64,000 nucleotides of DNA from Terrilactibacillus sp. S3-3 (GTDB taxonomy: Bacteria > Bacillota > Bacilli > Bacillales > Sporolactobacillaceae), in assembly GCA_030437565.1 (NCBI GenBank), contig CP129291.1, positions 1,178,001-1,242,000 of the forward strand, given 5' to 3'. Shown one piece after another: positions 10,233 through 20,504 of this stretch (position 1 is its first letter; every line of letters starts with the position of its first letter). A program made the position numbers and the translations under genes. The notes beneath the pieces are model-generated. The model was not told the DNA's origin. It ran no database searches and saw nothing but the letters and a program-made list of their open reading frames with translations.

Positions 10233-12871
10233 ATGAAGAAATTGGTACTGTACTGATCGACGGCAATAATGTTGTTTACCGCGCTTTTTGCTCTGCCATT
10301 GCTCAATAATGATCAAGGTATTTATACAAATGCGGTGTACGGTTTTACGACCATGTTGATGAAGATCATCAATGAAGAAAAACCGACCCATTTACTGGTC
10401 GCTTTCGATGCGGGGAAAACAACTTTCCGTCACCAAACCTATAAAGAATATAAGGGGGGGCGGCAGAAGACGCCGCCCGAATTGTCCGAACAATTTCCAT
10501 TTGTTCATGAGCTGCTTGATGCCATGGGGATCAAACGCTACGAACTCGATAATTATGAGGCGGATGATATTATCGGCACGCTGGCAAAGACGGCCGGCGA
10601 AGAAGGCTATGCCGTCAAAATTGTGACCGGCGATAAGGACTATTTGCAGCTTGTCGACGGGCGGGTCAATGTTGCGCTCATCCGCAAAGGCATTTCTGAA
10701 GTGGAAGACTATAATGTTGACAAAGTGCGGGAACGATACGGGATTGACCCGATCAGGGTGATCGATTTGAAAGGGCTTATGGGCGACGCATCTGACAATA
10801 TTCCCGGTGTGCCCGGCGTCGGCGAAAAAACAGCCATTAAACTCTTGAAGCAGTTTGGCACGGTTGAAGGCGTCTATGAGGAACTTGACCGAGTGTCCGG
10901 CAAGAAGTTGAAAGAGCGATTAACGGAAAACCACGAACAGGCGCTGATGAGTAAAAAAATTGCCACGATCGACAGGGATTCGCCGGTCGGACTGACGGTT
11001 AATGAGCTGGCTTTTGAGCAGCAAACGACTTCCAAGCTGATTAATTTATTCAAGGAACTCGGCTTTCAATCATTGCTTGAAAAGCTTGATGTACAAGATG
11101 ATAAAGCGGCCGAAGCCGGCGGCAAAAAGATTGACTTTCAAACTTTGACGAAAGTCAAACCGGAATATTTAGCATCGCCGAGCTCAGTTGTGGTTGAAGT
11201 GATCGATGAAAACTATCATTATGGAACGATTCTTGGCTTTGCTTTCGCCAATAAGACGGGGTGTTATTTTCTTTCGACCGAGCGGGACTCGGCGATCCGC
11301 TGTTTAGAGAATGGCTCGCTGACAGCAGCCAGAAAAAAAAAAAATCGTGTTTGACGGCAAGCGGGATGAAGTCGCATTAAAATGGCGCGATACCCCGCTG
11401 GGCGGGATTGATTTTGAGGTTCAGCTCGCTTCTTATCTCATCGATCCTTCCGAATTGAATCATGATTTGTCCGCCGTTGCCAAGAGGCGGCATCTTTCGT
11501 ATGTGCAGTCGGATGACGCTTTTTACGGAAAAGGGGCGAAGCGTAAAATTCCGGATGACGCGGTGCTCGCTGGTCATCTTGCCCGCAAAGCATCGGCATT
11601 ATTAGAAATTGTTCCAGCGCTCAGAAACGAATTGAAGCGGAATGAACAGGACCGGCTGTTTTTCGACCTGGAAATCCCTTTGTCGCGGGTGCTGGCAAAA
11701 ATGGAATTCAGCGGCGTCAGAACGAGCAAAGAAACACTGGAAGCGATGGGCATTGAACTGAACCGGACACTCGATGTTATCGAGCAGGATATTTACCAAT
11801 TGGCCGGTGTACAATTTAATATCAATTCACCGAAGCAACTGGGAGAAGTGCTGTTTGATAAACTGCAGCTTCCGGTCATCAAAAAGACTAAAACAGGGTA
11901 TTCAACTGCGGCAGACGTGCTTGAAAAATTGGAAGGCCGCCATGAAATCATCTCAAAAATCTTGGATTTCCGCCAGCTGGGAAAATTGAAATCTACCTAT
12001 ATTGAAGGACTATTAAAAGTCATTCACCCTAAAACGGGCAAAATTCACACTTGTTTCAATCAGACATTGACACAAACAGGCCGGCTCAGCTCTACGGACC
12101 CGAATCTGCAGAACATTCCGATTCGGCTTGAAGAGGGTAAAAAGATCCGTAAAGCCTTTTTGCCTTCGGAACCGGACTGGGTGATTTTTTCCGCCGATTA
12201 TTCGCAAATCGAGTTGCGGGTTCTCGCTCACATTGCCGATGACGACAATTTGAAACAGGCCTTTGAAGAAGGACTCGACATTCACACGAAGACGGCGATG
12301 GATGTTTTTGGGGTGGAGAAGGAAGAAGTCACGAGTCTAATGCGTCGGCAGGCTAAAGCCGTCAATTTCGGCATTGTGTACGGCATCAGCGATTACGGCT
12401 TGTCGCAAAACTTAAGGATTTCCCGGAAGGAAGCCGGCCGCTTTATCGAAAAATATTTGGACAGCTTTCCGGGAGTGCGGCATTACATGGAAGAGATTGT
12501 TAAAAAAGCGCGTAAAGACGGTTATGTGACGACGCTTTTAAATCGCCGCCGCTATTTGCCCGATATTGCAAGCCGCAACTTCAACCGCCGCAGCTTTGCG
12601 GAGCGAACGGCGATGAATACGCCGATACAGGGTAGTGCCGCCGATATTATTAAAAAGGCGATGGTCATGATGGATGAGCGGATGGAACAGGCGAATCTCC
12701 GCTCGAAAATGCTGCTTCAAGTCCACGATGAATTGATTTTTGAAGTGCCGAACGAAGAAATTGATGTACTGAAAGAGATGGTGCGGATGTGTGATGGAGC
12801 ATGCGGTAGCGCTCAATGTACCGCTGAAGGTGGATTATGCGTATGGTCCGACATGGTACGATGCAAAGTAA
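10233..12871 (+). CDS. polA: DNA polymerase I (four frameshifts)
   Basis: Fills gaps and removes RNA primers during replication and repair. About 880 residues when joined: 5'-3' exonuclease (residues 1-290; YEADDIIGTLAK, GDKDYLQL, GDASDNIPGVPGVGEKTA), a degenerate 3'-5' exonuclease-like middle domain, and the polymerase domain with motif A DYSQIELRVLAHI, motif B RRQAKAVNFGIVYG and motif C QVHDELIFE. ATG 10233 begins MKKLVL; frames break near 10250 and 10285 (LIDGNN...YRAFFAL), in the A10 run at 11332-11341, and near 12792, after which VMEHAVALNVPLKVDYAYG and WYDAK reach the stop at 12871. Followed 21 bases later by mutM, as in B. subtilis. Confidence 0.95.
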
Positions 12872-12892
12872 GAAAAGGGAGAGGCGGAAGAA

Positions 12893-13732
12893 GTGCCGGA
12901 ATTACCTGAAGTCGAAACAGTCAAAGAAACACTGAACCAGCTTGTAACGGGCAAAATGATTAAACAAGTCCAGGTGCGCTGGCCGAACATTATCAAGCGT
13001 CCGAATAGTGTCGAGACTTTCAAAGAAATGTTAAGAGGGCAGGCCATCCATCGGCTTTCAAGAAGAGGAAAATTTTTGCTCTTTCATCTTGATGATGATG
13101 TGCTCGTCTCCCATCTCCGTATGGAAGGGAAATACCGGCTCGCGGCGGACGATGCGCCCATTGATAAACACACGCATGTTATTTTTCAATTCACGGACGG
13201 TACCGCGCTTTTCTACCGTGATGTACGCAAATTCGGGACGATGCATCTTTTTAAGAAAGGCGAGGAACGGCTGAATCTTCCCTTAAATTAGGGCCTGAAC
13301 CGCTGGAAAATGATTTTACAGAAGAAAAGCTGGCCGCTGTCTGCAGAAAAAAAAACAGCGAGGGCGATTAAACCGCTCTTGCTTGATCAGACGGCCGTTG
13401 CCGGGCTCGGCAATATCTATACGGACGAAGTGCTGTTCAGCGCCCGTATTCATCCCTTAACGACAGCCAGAACGCTGTCTGATGAATCGCTCCACAAGCT
13501 TCATCTGGCGATTCGCGAAACGCTCAGCGAGGCTGTCCGTCTTGGCGGCAGCACGGTGCGTTCGTACTTGAACAGCCAAGGGCAAATGGGCATGTTTCAG
13601 CAAAAACTGAATGTATATGGGCGTGACGGCGAACCGTGCATACGCTGTGGAACAAAAATTGAAAAAATCAAAGTCGGTGGCCGCGGCACGCATTTTTGCC
13701 CATCCTGCCAGAGGAGGAATAACCCATGCTGA
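12893..13732 (+). CDS. mutM: Formamidopyrimidine-DNA glycosylase (two frameshifts)
   Basis: Excises oxidised purines such as 8-oxoguanine and nicks the abasic site. The N-terminal PELPEVETV carries the catalytic Pro and Glu. The helix-two-turn-helix part is KPLLLDQTAVAGLGNIYTDE; the C-terminal zinc finger is CIRCGTKIEK...CPSCQ. GTG start at 12893. The frame breaks near 13283 (after ERLNL) and again in the A9 run at 13349-13357, with the LGPEPLENDFTEEKLAAV segment in the middle frame. The last seven bases overlap coaE. Confidence 0.94.
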
Positions 13733-14322
13733 AAATCGGTTTGACAGGCGGGATTGCGAGCGGGAAAAGCACCGTTTCCAGCTGGCAAGATCGCGGCTTT
13801 CCCATTATAGATGCCGATGTGATCGCCAGGGAAGTGGTTGAGTCGAATGAGCCGGCTTATAACGAGATTGTGAAAGTATTCGGTCCGTCCATTCTCAGTC
13901 CTGACGGGTCTTTGAACAGACCAGCTTTAGGGCAAATCATATTTGCCGATCAAAAGAAGCGTGAAGATCTGAATCGAATGGTCCATCCGGCGGTTCGCAG
14001 GCGGATGCTTGAAGCGCTGTCCGCCTGCGAAGCTGATGGAAAAAAGGCTGTTTTCCTTGATATTCCGCTTCTTTTTGAAGGAGGTTTAGAGGAATGGGTG
14101 GACAGGACGCTGCTCGTTTATGTAACAAGAGCCGTGCAAATCAAGCGATTGATGGACCGCAATCAACTATCTGAAGATGAAGCGGTTCAACGAATTGAAT
14201 CACAAATGTCTTTAGAGAGAAAAAAAAAGTTGGCCGATGCCGTTATTGATAATAATGGGGATTTTTCTAATACAGAGAGTCAGATTCGATCTCTATTAAA
14301 AAAATGGAATCTTATGGAATGA
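13726..14322 (+). CDS. coaE: Dephospho-CoA kinase
   Basis: Phosphorylates the 3' hydroxyl of dephospho-CoA, the last step of coenzyme A synthesis. 198 residues, intact. Walker A GLTGGIASGKST is at residues 5-16; DADVIAREVVE and FLDIPLLFEGG are family motifs. ATG at 13726 overlaps the end of mutM, so the two are translationally coupled. The B. subtilis gene ytaF that normally lies between mutM and coaE is absent. Confidence 0.95.
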   Translation: MLKIGLTGGIASGKSTVSSWQDRGFPIIDADVIAREVVESNEPAYNEIVKVFGPSILSPDGSLNRPALGQIIFADQKKREDLNRMVHPAVRRRMLEALSACEADGKKAVFLDIPLLFEGGLEEWVDRTLLVYVTRAVQIKRLMDRNQLSEDEAVQRIESQMSLERKKKLADAVIDNNGDFSNTESQIRSLLKKWNLME

Positions 14323-14458
14323 TTAGATTCGTCTAAAATTTGCCGGGCGGATCCGGATCCGGGCCTAGAAATATCGGAAAAAAAGGATAGTATGATGCAC
14401 TTTCATATAAAATAGTAGCAAATAAGCACAATTTTTGTGATTAACATCATAAAACCGC

Positions 14459-14486
14459 TTTCAATATTTCTTAATTATGTTATACT
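14459..14486 (+). promoter_or_regulatory. Likely sigma-A promoter of gapB
   Basis: TTTCAA, 16-bp spacer, TATACT, about 50 bases before the gapB start. In B. subtilis gapB is repressed by CcpN under glycolytic conditions; I cannot identify its operator by eye. Confidence 0.5.
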
Positions 14487-14536
14487 CATTATGTATAAAT
14501 TTGAATTCGTATAGCATAATGGGAGGATGATTCATT

Positions 14537-15564
14537 GTGTCGATAAATATCGCGATCAATGGTTTTGGAAGAATAGGGCGGATGGTTTTCCGCAAAGCAA
14601 TACATGATACCGATTTAAATGTATGTGCGATCAATGCCTCTTATCCGGCAACGACGATTGCTCATCTGATTAAATATGACACGATTCATGGCAAATTCGA
14701 TGGAACGGTGGAAATCAAAAATGATCATATGCTAACTGTTTGCGGGAAAGATGTTCGTCTTGTTTCCGAACGTGATCCGCGAAAACTGCCATGGACGGAA
14801 CTCGATATCGCGATTGTTATCGAGGCAACGGGCAAATTCAGAACAAAAGAAACGGCGGGCTATCATCTTGAAGCAGGTGCAAAAAAAGTGATCATTACAG
14901 CCCCGGGAAAAGGGGAAGACATCACCATTGTCATGGGTGTCAATGATGACAAGTACGACCCGGAAAAGCACCAAATCATTTCAAATGCTTCCTGCACGAC
15001 GAACTGTCTCGCTCCTGTAGCAAAATTGCTGGATGAAAAATTCGGCATTATTTCCGGCATGATGACAACCGTTCACTCATACACGAATGATCAACGCAAT
15101 ATTGATAACCCGCACAAGGATTTGCGCCGGGCGCGCTCGTGCACGTCTTCGATTATACCGACGACAACGGGAGCGGCCACTGCGCTGGCAAAAGTGCTGC
15201 CGCAGCTCACCGGCAAGGTGAACGGCATTTCTCTTCGCGTACCGACACCGAATGTTTCACTTGTCGATCTGGTTGTTACTTGAAAAAGACGGTAACGGCT
15301 GAAGAAGTCAATCAGGCCTTCAAAGAGGCTGCCAAAACCAATTACCGCGGCATTTTGGATTATACGGATGAGCCGCTTGTCTCAATAGACTTTAACAGTG
15401 ACGAACACTCGGCGATCATTGACGGTTTATCAACGATGGTCATTGGCGATAATAAGGTCAAAGTGCTCGCCTGGTATGATAATGAATGGGGATACTCATG
15501 CCGAGTTGTTGACTTGACTCAATTGGTCGCTTCCTCGATTGAAAAACAAGTCAAAGTCTCCTGA
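14537..15564 (+). CDS. gapB: Glyceraldehyde-3-phosphate dehydrogenase, gluconeogenic type (one frameshift)
   Basis: NADP-preferring GAPDH that runs in the gluconeogenic direction. About 342 residues. NAD(P)-binding INGFGRIGRMVFR; catalytic Cys in SNASCTTNC; catalytic His in MMTTVHSYTNDQR. The coenzyme loop NASYPATTIAHLIKYDTIHG has the GapB-type sequence in place of the GapA NDL(T/S) type. GTG at 14537 follows GGGAGGA. A missing G near 15278 turns VVDLKKTVTA into a stop; homology continues to 15564. It lies between coaE and nrdR as in B. subtilis, but speD is missing. Confidence 0.94.
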
Positions 15565-15919
15565 ACACGGGTAAGCCGGCATTGATGCCTGAGGTTTGCG
15601 CAGGCTGGCTGTAAATTGATCTGAAATGCATGAAAAAGCGATGAAAAAAAGGAATGACCCTGTGAAAATTGGCCGGTTAATGTAAAAAATGCGGAATAAC
15701 TGTTTTACTAATAATTGATTTGTGTTGCATTAAATAGGAAAGAGGCGCCTGTTTGGCGTCTCTTTTTGGCTGTTTTTTAATCAGCTGCTGCATTTTTGGG
15801 AAAATAGTCAACAGATTTAAACAGGAAGCGCACGGCCTCTGCCATCGCCTTCGGCTTGTCAATCGGCCTTTATTTATAATAAAATTAAAATATATAACGT
15901 CCCAATTGAGGTGGGGAAG
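15565..15919 (+). other. Intergenic region gapB-nrdR with terminator
   Basis: Holds a hairpin AGAGGCGCC/GGCGTCTCT (15741-15762) followed by TTTT, likely ending the gapB message. On the minus strand, 15861 down to about 15770 reads an open stretch of about 30 codons ([20 protein letters not shown]) ending before the same hairpin. It is preceded directly by a stop codon, so it is either a gene remnant or chance. speD, present here in B. subtilis, is not recognisable. Confidence 0.5.
15741..15767 (+). terminator. Terminator downstream of gapB
   Basis: AGAGGCGCC pairs with GGCGTCTCT around TGTTT, followed by TTTT. The complementary strand also has a short T run, so it could serve both directions. 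Confidence 0.7.
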
Positions 15920-16411
15920 ATGCGTTGCCCAAATTGCAAGAAAATGGGAACCAAAGTGTTGGATTCACGACCGGTCAATAACGGAGGGGCTGTCCGCAGA
16001 AGAAGGGAATGCGAGTATTGCCGCTATCGTTTTACAACTTTTGAAACAGTAGAAGAGATTCCGCTGATTGTTGTCAAAAAAGGGGACAATCGTGAATCTT
16101 TTAATCGTGAGAAGATGCTGAGGGGCCTCATCAAGGCTTGTGAAAAACGGCCTGTTCCGCTTGAGCGTCTGGAGGAAATTGTCAGCCATGTTGAAAAAAC
16201 ATTGAGAGATAAAGGAGTCTCTGAAGTCAATAGCCACGATTTGGGCGAACTTGTCATCCATGAACTGGCCAAAGTAGATGAGGTGGCTTACGTCAGGTTT
16301 GCTTCTGTCTACCGCCAGTTCAAAGACATTAATGTTTTTGCCAAAGAGATAAAAGAATTGAAAGATCAGCTTGAAAAAGTGAAGAAGAGCCAGCAGAGCG
16401 ATGAAGATTAG
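15920..16411 (+). CDS. nrdR: Transcriptional repressor NrdR
   Basis: Zinc-ribbon and ATP-cone repressor that senses deoxyadenosine nucleotides and represses ribonucleotide reductase genes. 163 residues, intact. Zinc ribbon: CPNC (residues 3-6) and CEYC (about 31-34), then the basic stretch VRRRRE; the ATP cone starts at [22 protein letters not shown] 15920 gives the usual MRCPNC start and follows GAGGTGGG. It precedes dnaB-dnaI as in B. subtilis. Confidence 0.95.
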   Translation: MRCPNCKKMGTKVLDSRPVNNGGAVRRRRECEYCRYRFTTFETVEEIPLIVVKKGDNRESFNREKMLRGLIKACEKRPVPLERLEEIVSHVEKTLRDKGVSEVNSHDLGELVIHELAKVDEVAYVRFASVYRQFKDINVFAKEIKELKDQLEKVKKSQQSDED

Positions 16412-16446
16412 GCTTTTACGCTGACAGGATGATAGTGAGGTGCAAC

Positions 16447-17825
16447 ATGATACAATCTTGGAAAGAAGTGCTGCCGGGTGATCGCTACATTGTCAAGTCG
16501 AGCGGATTGCTTTATTTCTATGACCAAAAGTTGATCACACGCCTCTATCAGCCGTTGATCGGCATTGAAGCAACGAGTTTGTACTTCACTTTATGGCAGG
16601 AAATGGATCAATATAACTCATCTGCTGATTCGATGACACATCACCATTTGATGGGGTGGATGAATCTTTCGCTCGATCGAATATTGGAAGCGAGAAAAAA
16701 ACTGGAGGCGGTCAGGCTGCTCAGAACGTTGAAAAAGCGCGAGCATGATCCAGGCTTCTTTTCTATCAGCAGCTGCTGCCCGCGCTCACTCCCAATTTTT
16801 TTTAATGACGGGTTATTAAATATTTTCTTGTATCATCAAATCGGTTCTCGGGATTATGCGCGCCTGAAAGAGACATTTTCAGATAACAGTCCGTCCTTCT
16901 CCGGCTATGAAGATGTCACCGTTTCTTTTAATGATGTTTTTGAATCGGTGCCTGCTGCCAAAATGATTGCTGGGGAGGAAAAAAAGTGGGTTGATCGTGC
17001 CGAGCCATTGGAGCCCAAATTGCAGCCTGCATTCGATTTCGGGATGCTCGGCCATTATTTATCCGATGCCATCGTTTCTAAAGAGGCACTGACGCCTAAG
17101 GTAAAAGAAGCGATTGAAAAACTGGCATTTGTCTACAAGCTTGATCCATTTGACATGATGAGCCGGGCGATTCAATCGGCCTGTCTTCACACGGGAATGA
17201 TCGAGATTGATGATCTCCGCAAGGAAGTCCGCGATTATTACCGGCTGGAAAGCGGCTGGGATACATTTCCGGCACTGAGCGAGCGGACGCAGCCGAATGT
17301 GTTCCGCGAAATGCTCGGCAAGGAACCCAAAACGGACGAAGAAAAAGAGATTGCCTGGTTTGAAGAGAGGTCTCCTTATGAAGTACTGGAGACACTCGCT
17401 GACGGTGCAAAGCCGGCAGCGCCCGATCTGCGCCTCGTTGAGGGACTGATTATGGATCAGAAGCTCAATCCGGGTGTCGTGAATGTACTGATTGCTTTTA
17501 TGATGAAGATGAACGACTACAAGTTGAATAAATCCTATGTCGAAAAAATTGCCGGACAGTGGGCGCGAAAGGGCATCAAAACGGTTCGCGATGCGATGCG
17601 GATCACAAGAGACGAATATGTCATGCGTTCCGGAAGCTCGTCCTCGCCGAAAGTTAAAAAAAAAGAGAGTGCAAGAAGAAGAAGAAGACCAGAAAGCCAT
17701 GAGGAAGTACTGCCCAAATGGATGACCAAGACGGACGGGGAAAAAGAAAAAAAATCGGCAATATCCGAGGAAGAGCGGCGGCCAAACGAGCCAAGTGGCT
17801 GGAAGATTATTTAAATAGTATTTAA
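16447..17825 (+). CDS. dnaB: Replication initiation and membrane attachment protein DnaB (local frame errors)
   Basis: Bacillus-type DnaB (not the helicase): with DnaD and DnaI it loads the replicative helicase and links the origin to the membrane. About 455 residues. N-terminal LYQPLIGIEATSLYFTLW; C-terminal DnaB/DnaD repeat VNVLIAFMMKMNDYKLNKSYVEKIAGQW; then a basic tail with KWMT. ATG at 16447 follows GTGAGG. The stretch about 16756-16803 stays open but reads nonsense (SISSCCPRSLPI); one frame over gives YQQLLPALTPN, so two compensating indels are likely. Near 17750 an A8 run probably shifts the frame so that the end is AKRAKWLEDYLNSI (stop 17823-17825); read without the shift it stops at 17814. 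Confidence 0.9.
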
Positions 17826-17851
17826 AAAGGGTAAGCCTGGAGGCGGAGTAC

Positions 17852-18786
17852 TTGAAGCAGGTGAAATCAGTAATACAAAATATAGCTGCGGGCAGAAACA
17901 TTGAGGCGGACAACCAAAAGCTGGTTAGTCGGCTCCGCCAAGACAAGCGGATTCACGAATTTGCCGTCCGCAATCCGGATATTGAAAAAAAAAGAGTGGC
18001 TGAAAAATTTGGCTAAACTGTATCAATACACGTCAGAATGGGCGCATTGCGATCAGTGCTCCGGGCTTGGCAAGTGCCCGAATATGCTGGCGGGCTACCA
18101 GCCACACCTGCTGAATGACAAAGGCGCACCGTCGCTGACATTCGCTCCCTGCCCATTGAAACAGGCGGACGAAGCCAAACGCAGGCAGGCGGCGCTGATC
18201 AAAAGCTACTATGTGCCGAAAGATACATTGACGGCCACTTTTGAATCCATTGATAAGATTGATCCCGGCCGGCAAAAAGCCCATTAAGGCGGCGGGCGAT
18301 TTTGTCCGGGAGTATCTGGAGGATCCCGAACATGTCAAAGGATTGTATTTTTACGGAGAATTTGGGATTGGAAAGACATATATCATGGGAGCTGTCATGA
18401 ACAAACTGGCCGAACGCAGGCACATTGCCTCACTGATGGTCTATACACCGGATTTTTTCCGTGAAATAAAAGGGGCCATTCAAGATAACACGGTTGATGA
18501 CAAGCTCGACATGCTCAAAACAACGCCTGTTCTGATTCTCGATGATATTGGCGCCGAAACGATGACGCCTTGGATTCGTGATGAAGTGCTTGGCAGCATT
18601 TTGCAATATCGAATGATGGAACACTTACCGACGCTCTACACATCAAACTACGATTATGACGAGCTGGAAAATCACCTTTCCTATTCGCAAAAAAGCGGAA
18701 CGGAAAAACTTAAGGCCAAGCGGATCATGGAACGCATCCGCCATTTTACAACACTCGTCACGATTGAAGGGTCAAACCGCAGATAA
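17852..18786 (+). CDS. dnaI: Helicase loader DnaI (two frameshifts)
   Basis: AAA+ ATPase that loads the replicative helicase onto DNA. About 311 residues. The N-terminal helicase-binding domain has zinc-ligand candidates in CDQCSGLGKC and PCPL; the AAA+ domain shows Walker A GEFGIGKTY, Walker B VLILDDIGAE and RIMERIRH near the C-terminus. Start TTG at 17852 after GGAGG (17839-17843). The frame changes in the A9 run near 17982-17990 and again near 18272. The stop codon TAA (18784-18786) is part of the GATAAAG that opens repeat copy 2. Confidence 0.93.
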
Positions 18787-18996
18787 AGTGAAACTTCAAT
18801 CAGTGGGGATTTTCTTCCATCCCCCACTGATTGTTAGCTCTTGCCCACAGGATGTGGGTCACACAGACGCAGCCACAGGATGTGGCGCCTTTAGTCAGTG
18901 TTCCTAAGATCGGGCGTTTACGGGCAGTTATCTCTCACCTTCCTTCTTCGAATTCATTGGAGCCTTGGTGGGAGTCTTACTGCCCGTTAATGCGGG
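18782..18996 (+). repeat. Structured dispersed repeat, copy 2 (overlaps the dnaI stop)
   Basis: About 215 bp. The most regular copy: CAATCAGTGGGG (18797-18808) pairs perfectly with CCCCACTGATTG (18822-18833); CCCAC-AGGAT-GTGGG; ACACAGAC with (A)GTCAGTGT enclosing GCCAC-AGGAT-GTGGC; ACGGGCAGT with ACTGCCCGT enclosing a further CTTC/GAAG-like stem; terminal CCCG...CGGG. The element starts at the dnaI stop codon and runs in the same direction. No coding potential. Not recognised from known RNA families by reading. Confidence 0.88.
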
Positions 18997-19129
18997 CTAG
19001 AAAAGGGCGGCTTGACCTATTTAATAAGCCGATTGTCCGCAGGCAAGCAATATAAATCAATTTTAAAAGACATTTTTTGTCCGGCCCTCCCATATAGTGA
19101 ATATAAAGAGTTATGAGGAGGGACCGCCA

Positions 19130-19949
19130 GTGATGATGATTTCATTTGAATCGCGGCGTGAAGCAGCGGATTTATATAAGTGTTTACCCATATCCTTCAA
19201 GCAGGCGGCAAGGGCAGAGTTAAAAGAGAATCGCCTTGTCCTTTTTTTAAATAAAGGGATCAGGAACGATGAACTATTGTTTTTTTACCAATTTTATTAT
19301 GGACAGGTTCGAAAAAGAATGGATACTGGATATTATTGGAAGTACCTTTTATTTTAGAGACCCCAATGAACAGACCGCAATACTGGATATTGTTTATGCT
19401 ATTTTTGATGGTGAAAAAGCCGATCTTCCACAAGTTGTCGGTCTTCCTGATCGCCGGCAAATCATTCAGCGGGCGCTTGCGGAAGTATTGGACGAGAATG
19501 TCCATTTTTCATTCCAGTCGATCAAACGTTTTCGCCTTGCCGGCTACCGAGAATGTTTGCAAAAATATGTTGAACTATCAATAGATGAATACAAATTAGA
19601 GCAGGAGTATCAGGCGTTTATTGATAAACTCCGCCGCATTATCCGCGCCTATAAGCCGCTGCATCAGACCATTTATGTCATTGATGATGTTCCTTTTAAA
19701 CTGTACGACGAACGGCATCGGCTGATCCAAAATGTCCAATCGGTTCGCTCATTTTATCCGCTTCTCAAACAGTGGGGGATTGAATCGGAGCCGTCGATTT
19801 TGTTAACATTAATCGGACTAGCTCCGCAAAATGTCAAAATTTATACGGATCGGCCTGAACACGGGATGATGAAAACTTTGCGCCATGTCTTTGAAGAAAG
19901 GGTTCATTTTATCTCTAAAAAGCAAAACGCGGCCAACGACTGGCAGTAA
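19130..19949 (+). CDS. ytxC: Sporulation-associated protein YtxC (one frameshift)
   Basis: Member of the YtxC family, found in spore formers next to thrS; biochemical role unknown. About 273 residues. Conserved-looking parts: DIIGSTFYFRDPNEQ, RFRLAGYRECLQKYVELSIDEYKLEQEYQ, and the C-terminal stretch LTLIGLAPQNVKIY. GTG at 19130 follows GAGGAGGG (19115-19122). The frame breaks near 19311 in GAAAAAGAA. Assignment rests on position (dnaI-ytxC-thrS) and overall sequence character; no catalytic motif seen. Confidence 0.85.
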
Positions 19950-20069
19950 TAACAGTAAAATTTTCACCAGAAAGGCAAATAGACAGTGACTACCATGTTT
20001 TACAGGGTCCAGCCGGGTGACCCAGCAGCCGGCCGCTCAGCGCTGCTTTTAACTTATCGGGAGCAAAAC

Positions 20070-20098
20070 TTGATTTTCACATTTCAAGTGGCTATAAT
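20070..20098 (+). promoter_or_regulatory. Sigma-A promoter of thrS
   Basis: TTGATT, 17-bp spacer, TATAAT, directly upstream of the T-box leader. Confidence 0.8.
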
Positions 20099-20119
20099 AC
20101 TTACATATACTTCATATGA

Positions 20120-20358
20120 CATCGGTTATGATGAGGACATGGATTGCCTGGCAGCCGTTTTTAGAGAGGGAATGGATCGCTGAAAGATTCCTAACGGCAC
20201 AGCAGTTTACCCCCTCTGAACTTTGACGGAGAACCTGAGTATCTGTCGACGGAGAGATTCGTTATTATTCTCTTGAGCTGCCTTTCTTTAATTGGAGGCA
20301 GAAACAAGGGTGGAACCACGAGATCTGCACTCGTCCCTTTTTGGGGCGGGTGTTTTTT
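20120..20358 (+). promoter_or_regulatory. T-box leader controlling thrS
   Basis: The T-box core AAGGGTGGAACCACG is at 20306-20320, followed by a terminator (CACTCGTCCC/GGGGCGGGTG, then TTTTTT, 20329-20356). Upstream elements include AGAGAGGGAATGGATCGCTGA and GAGAACCTGAGTA. An ACC triplet at 20209-20211, just before CCCTCTGAAC, is a plausible threonine specifier. Uncharged tRNA-Thr is expected to favour antitermination and thrS expression. Confidence 0.88.
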
Positions 20359-20504
20359 AGTGTCTGAAAGTGCGGAGTTTCCCGGCGCGCGGAACGTTTT
20401 TCGTGCGGAAAGAGACATTACCTCTTGGGACTTGTCCTGTATTAACCGCTGCCGGCGGCCGTACCGGCCAAGATGAAGTAGAAGAATGTTAGGAGTGAAA
20501 GACG

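Noticed and set aside
17059-17946. A 295-codon minus-strand frame across dnaB and dnaI
   Set aside because: It is a shadow of dnaB/dnaI, whose plus-strand products are clearly homologous; the minus frame has no motif or ribosome site.
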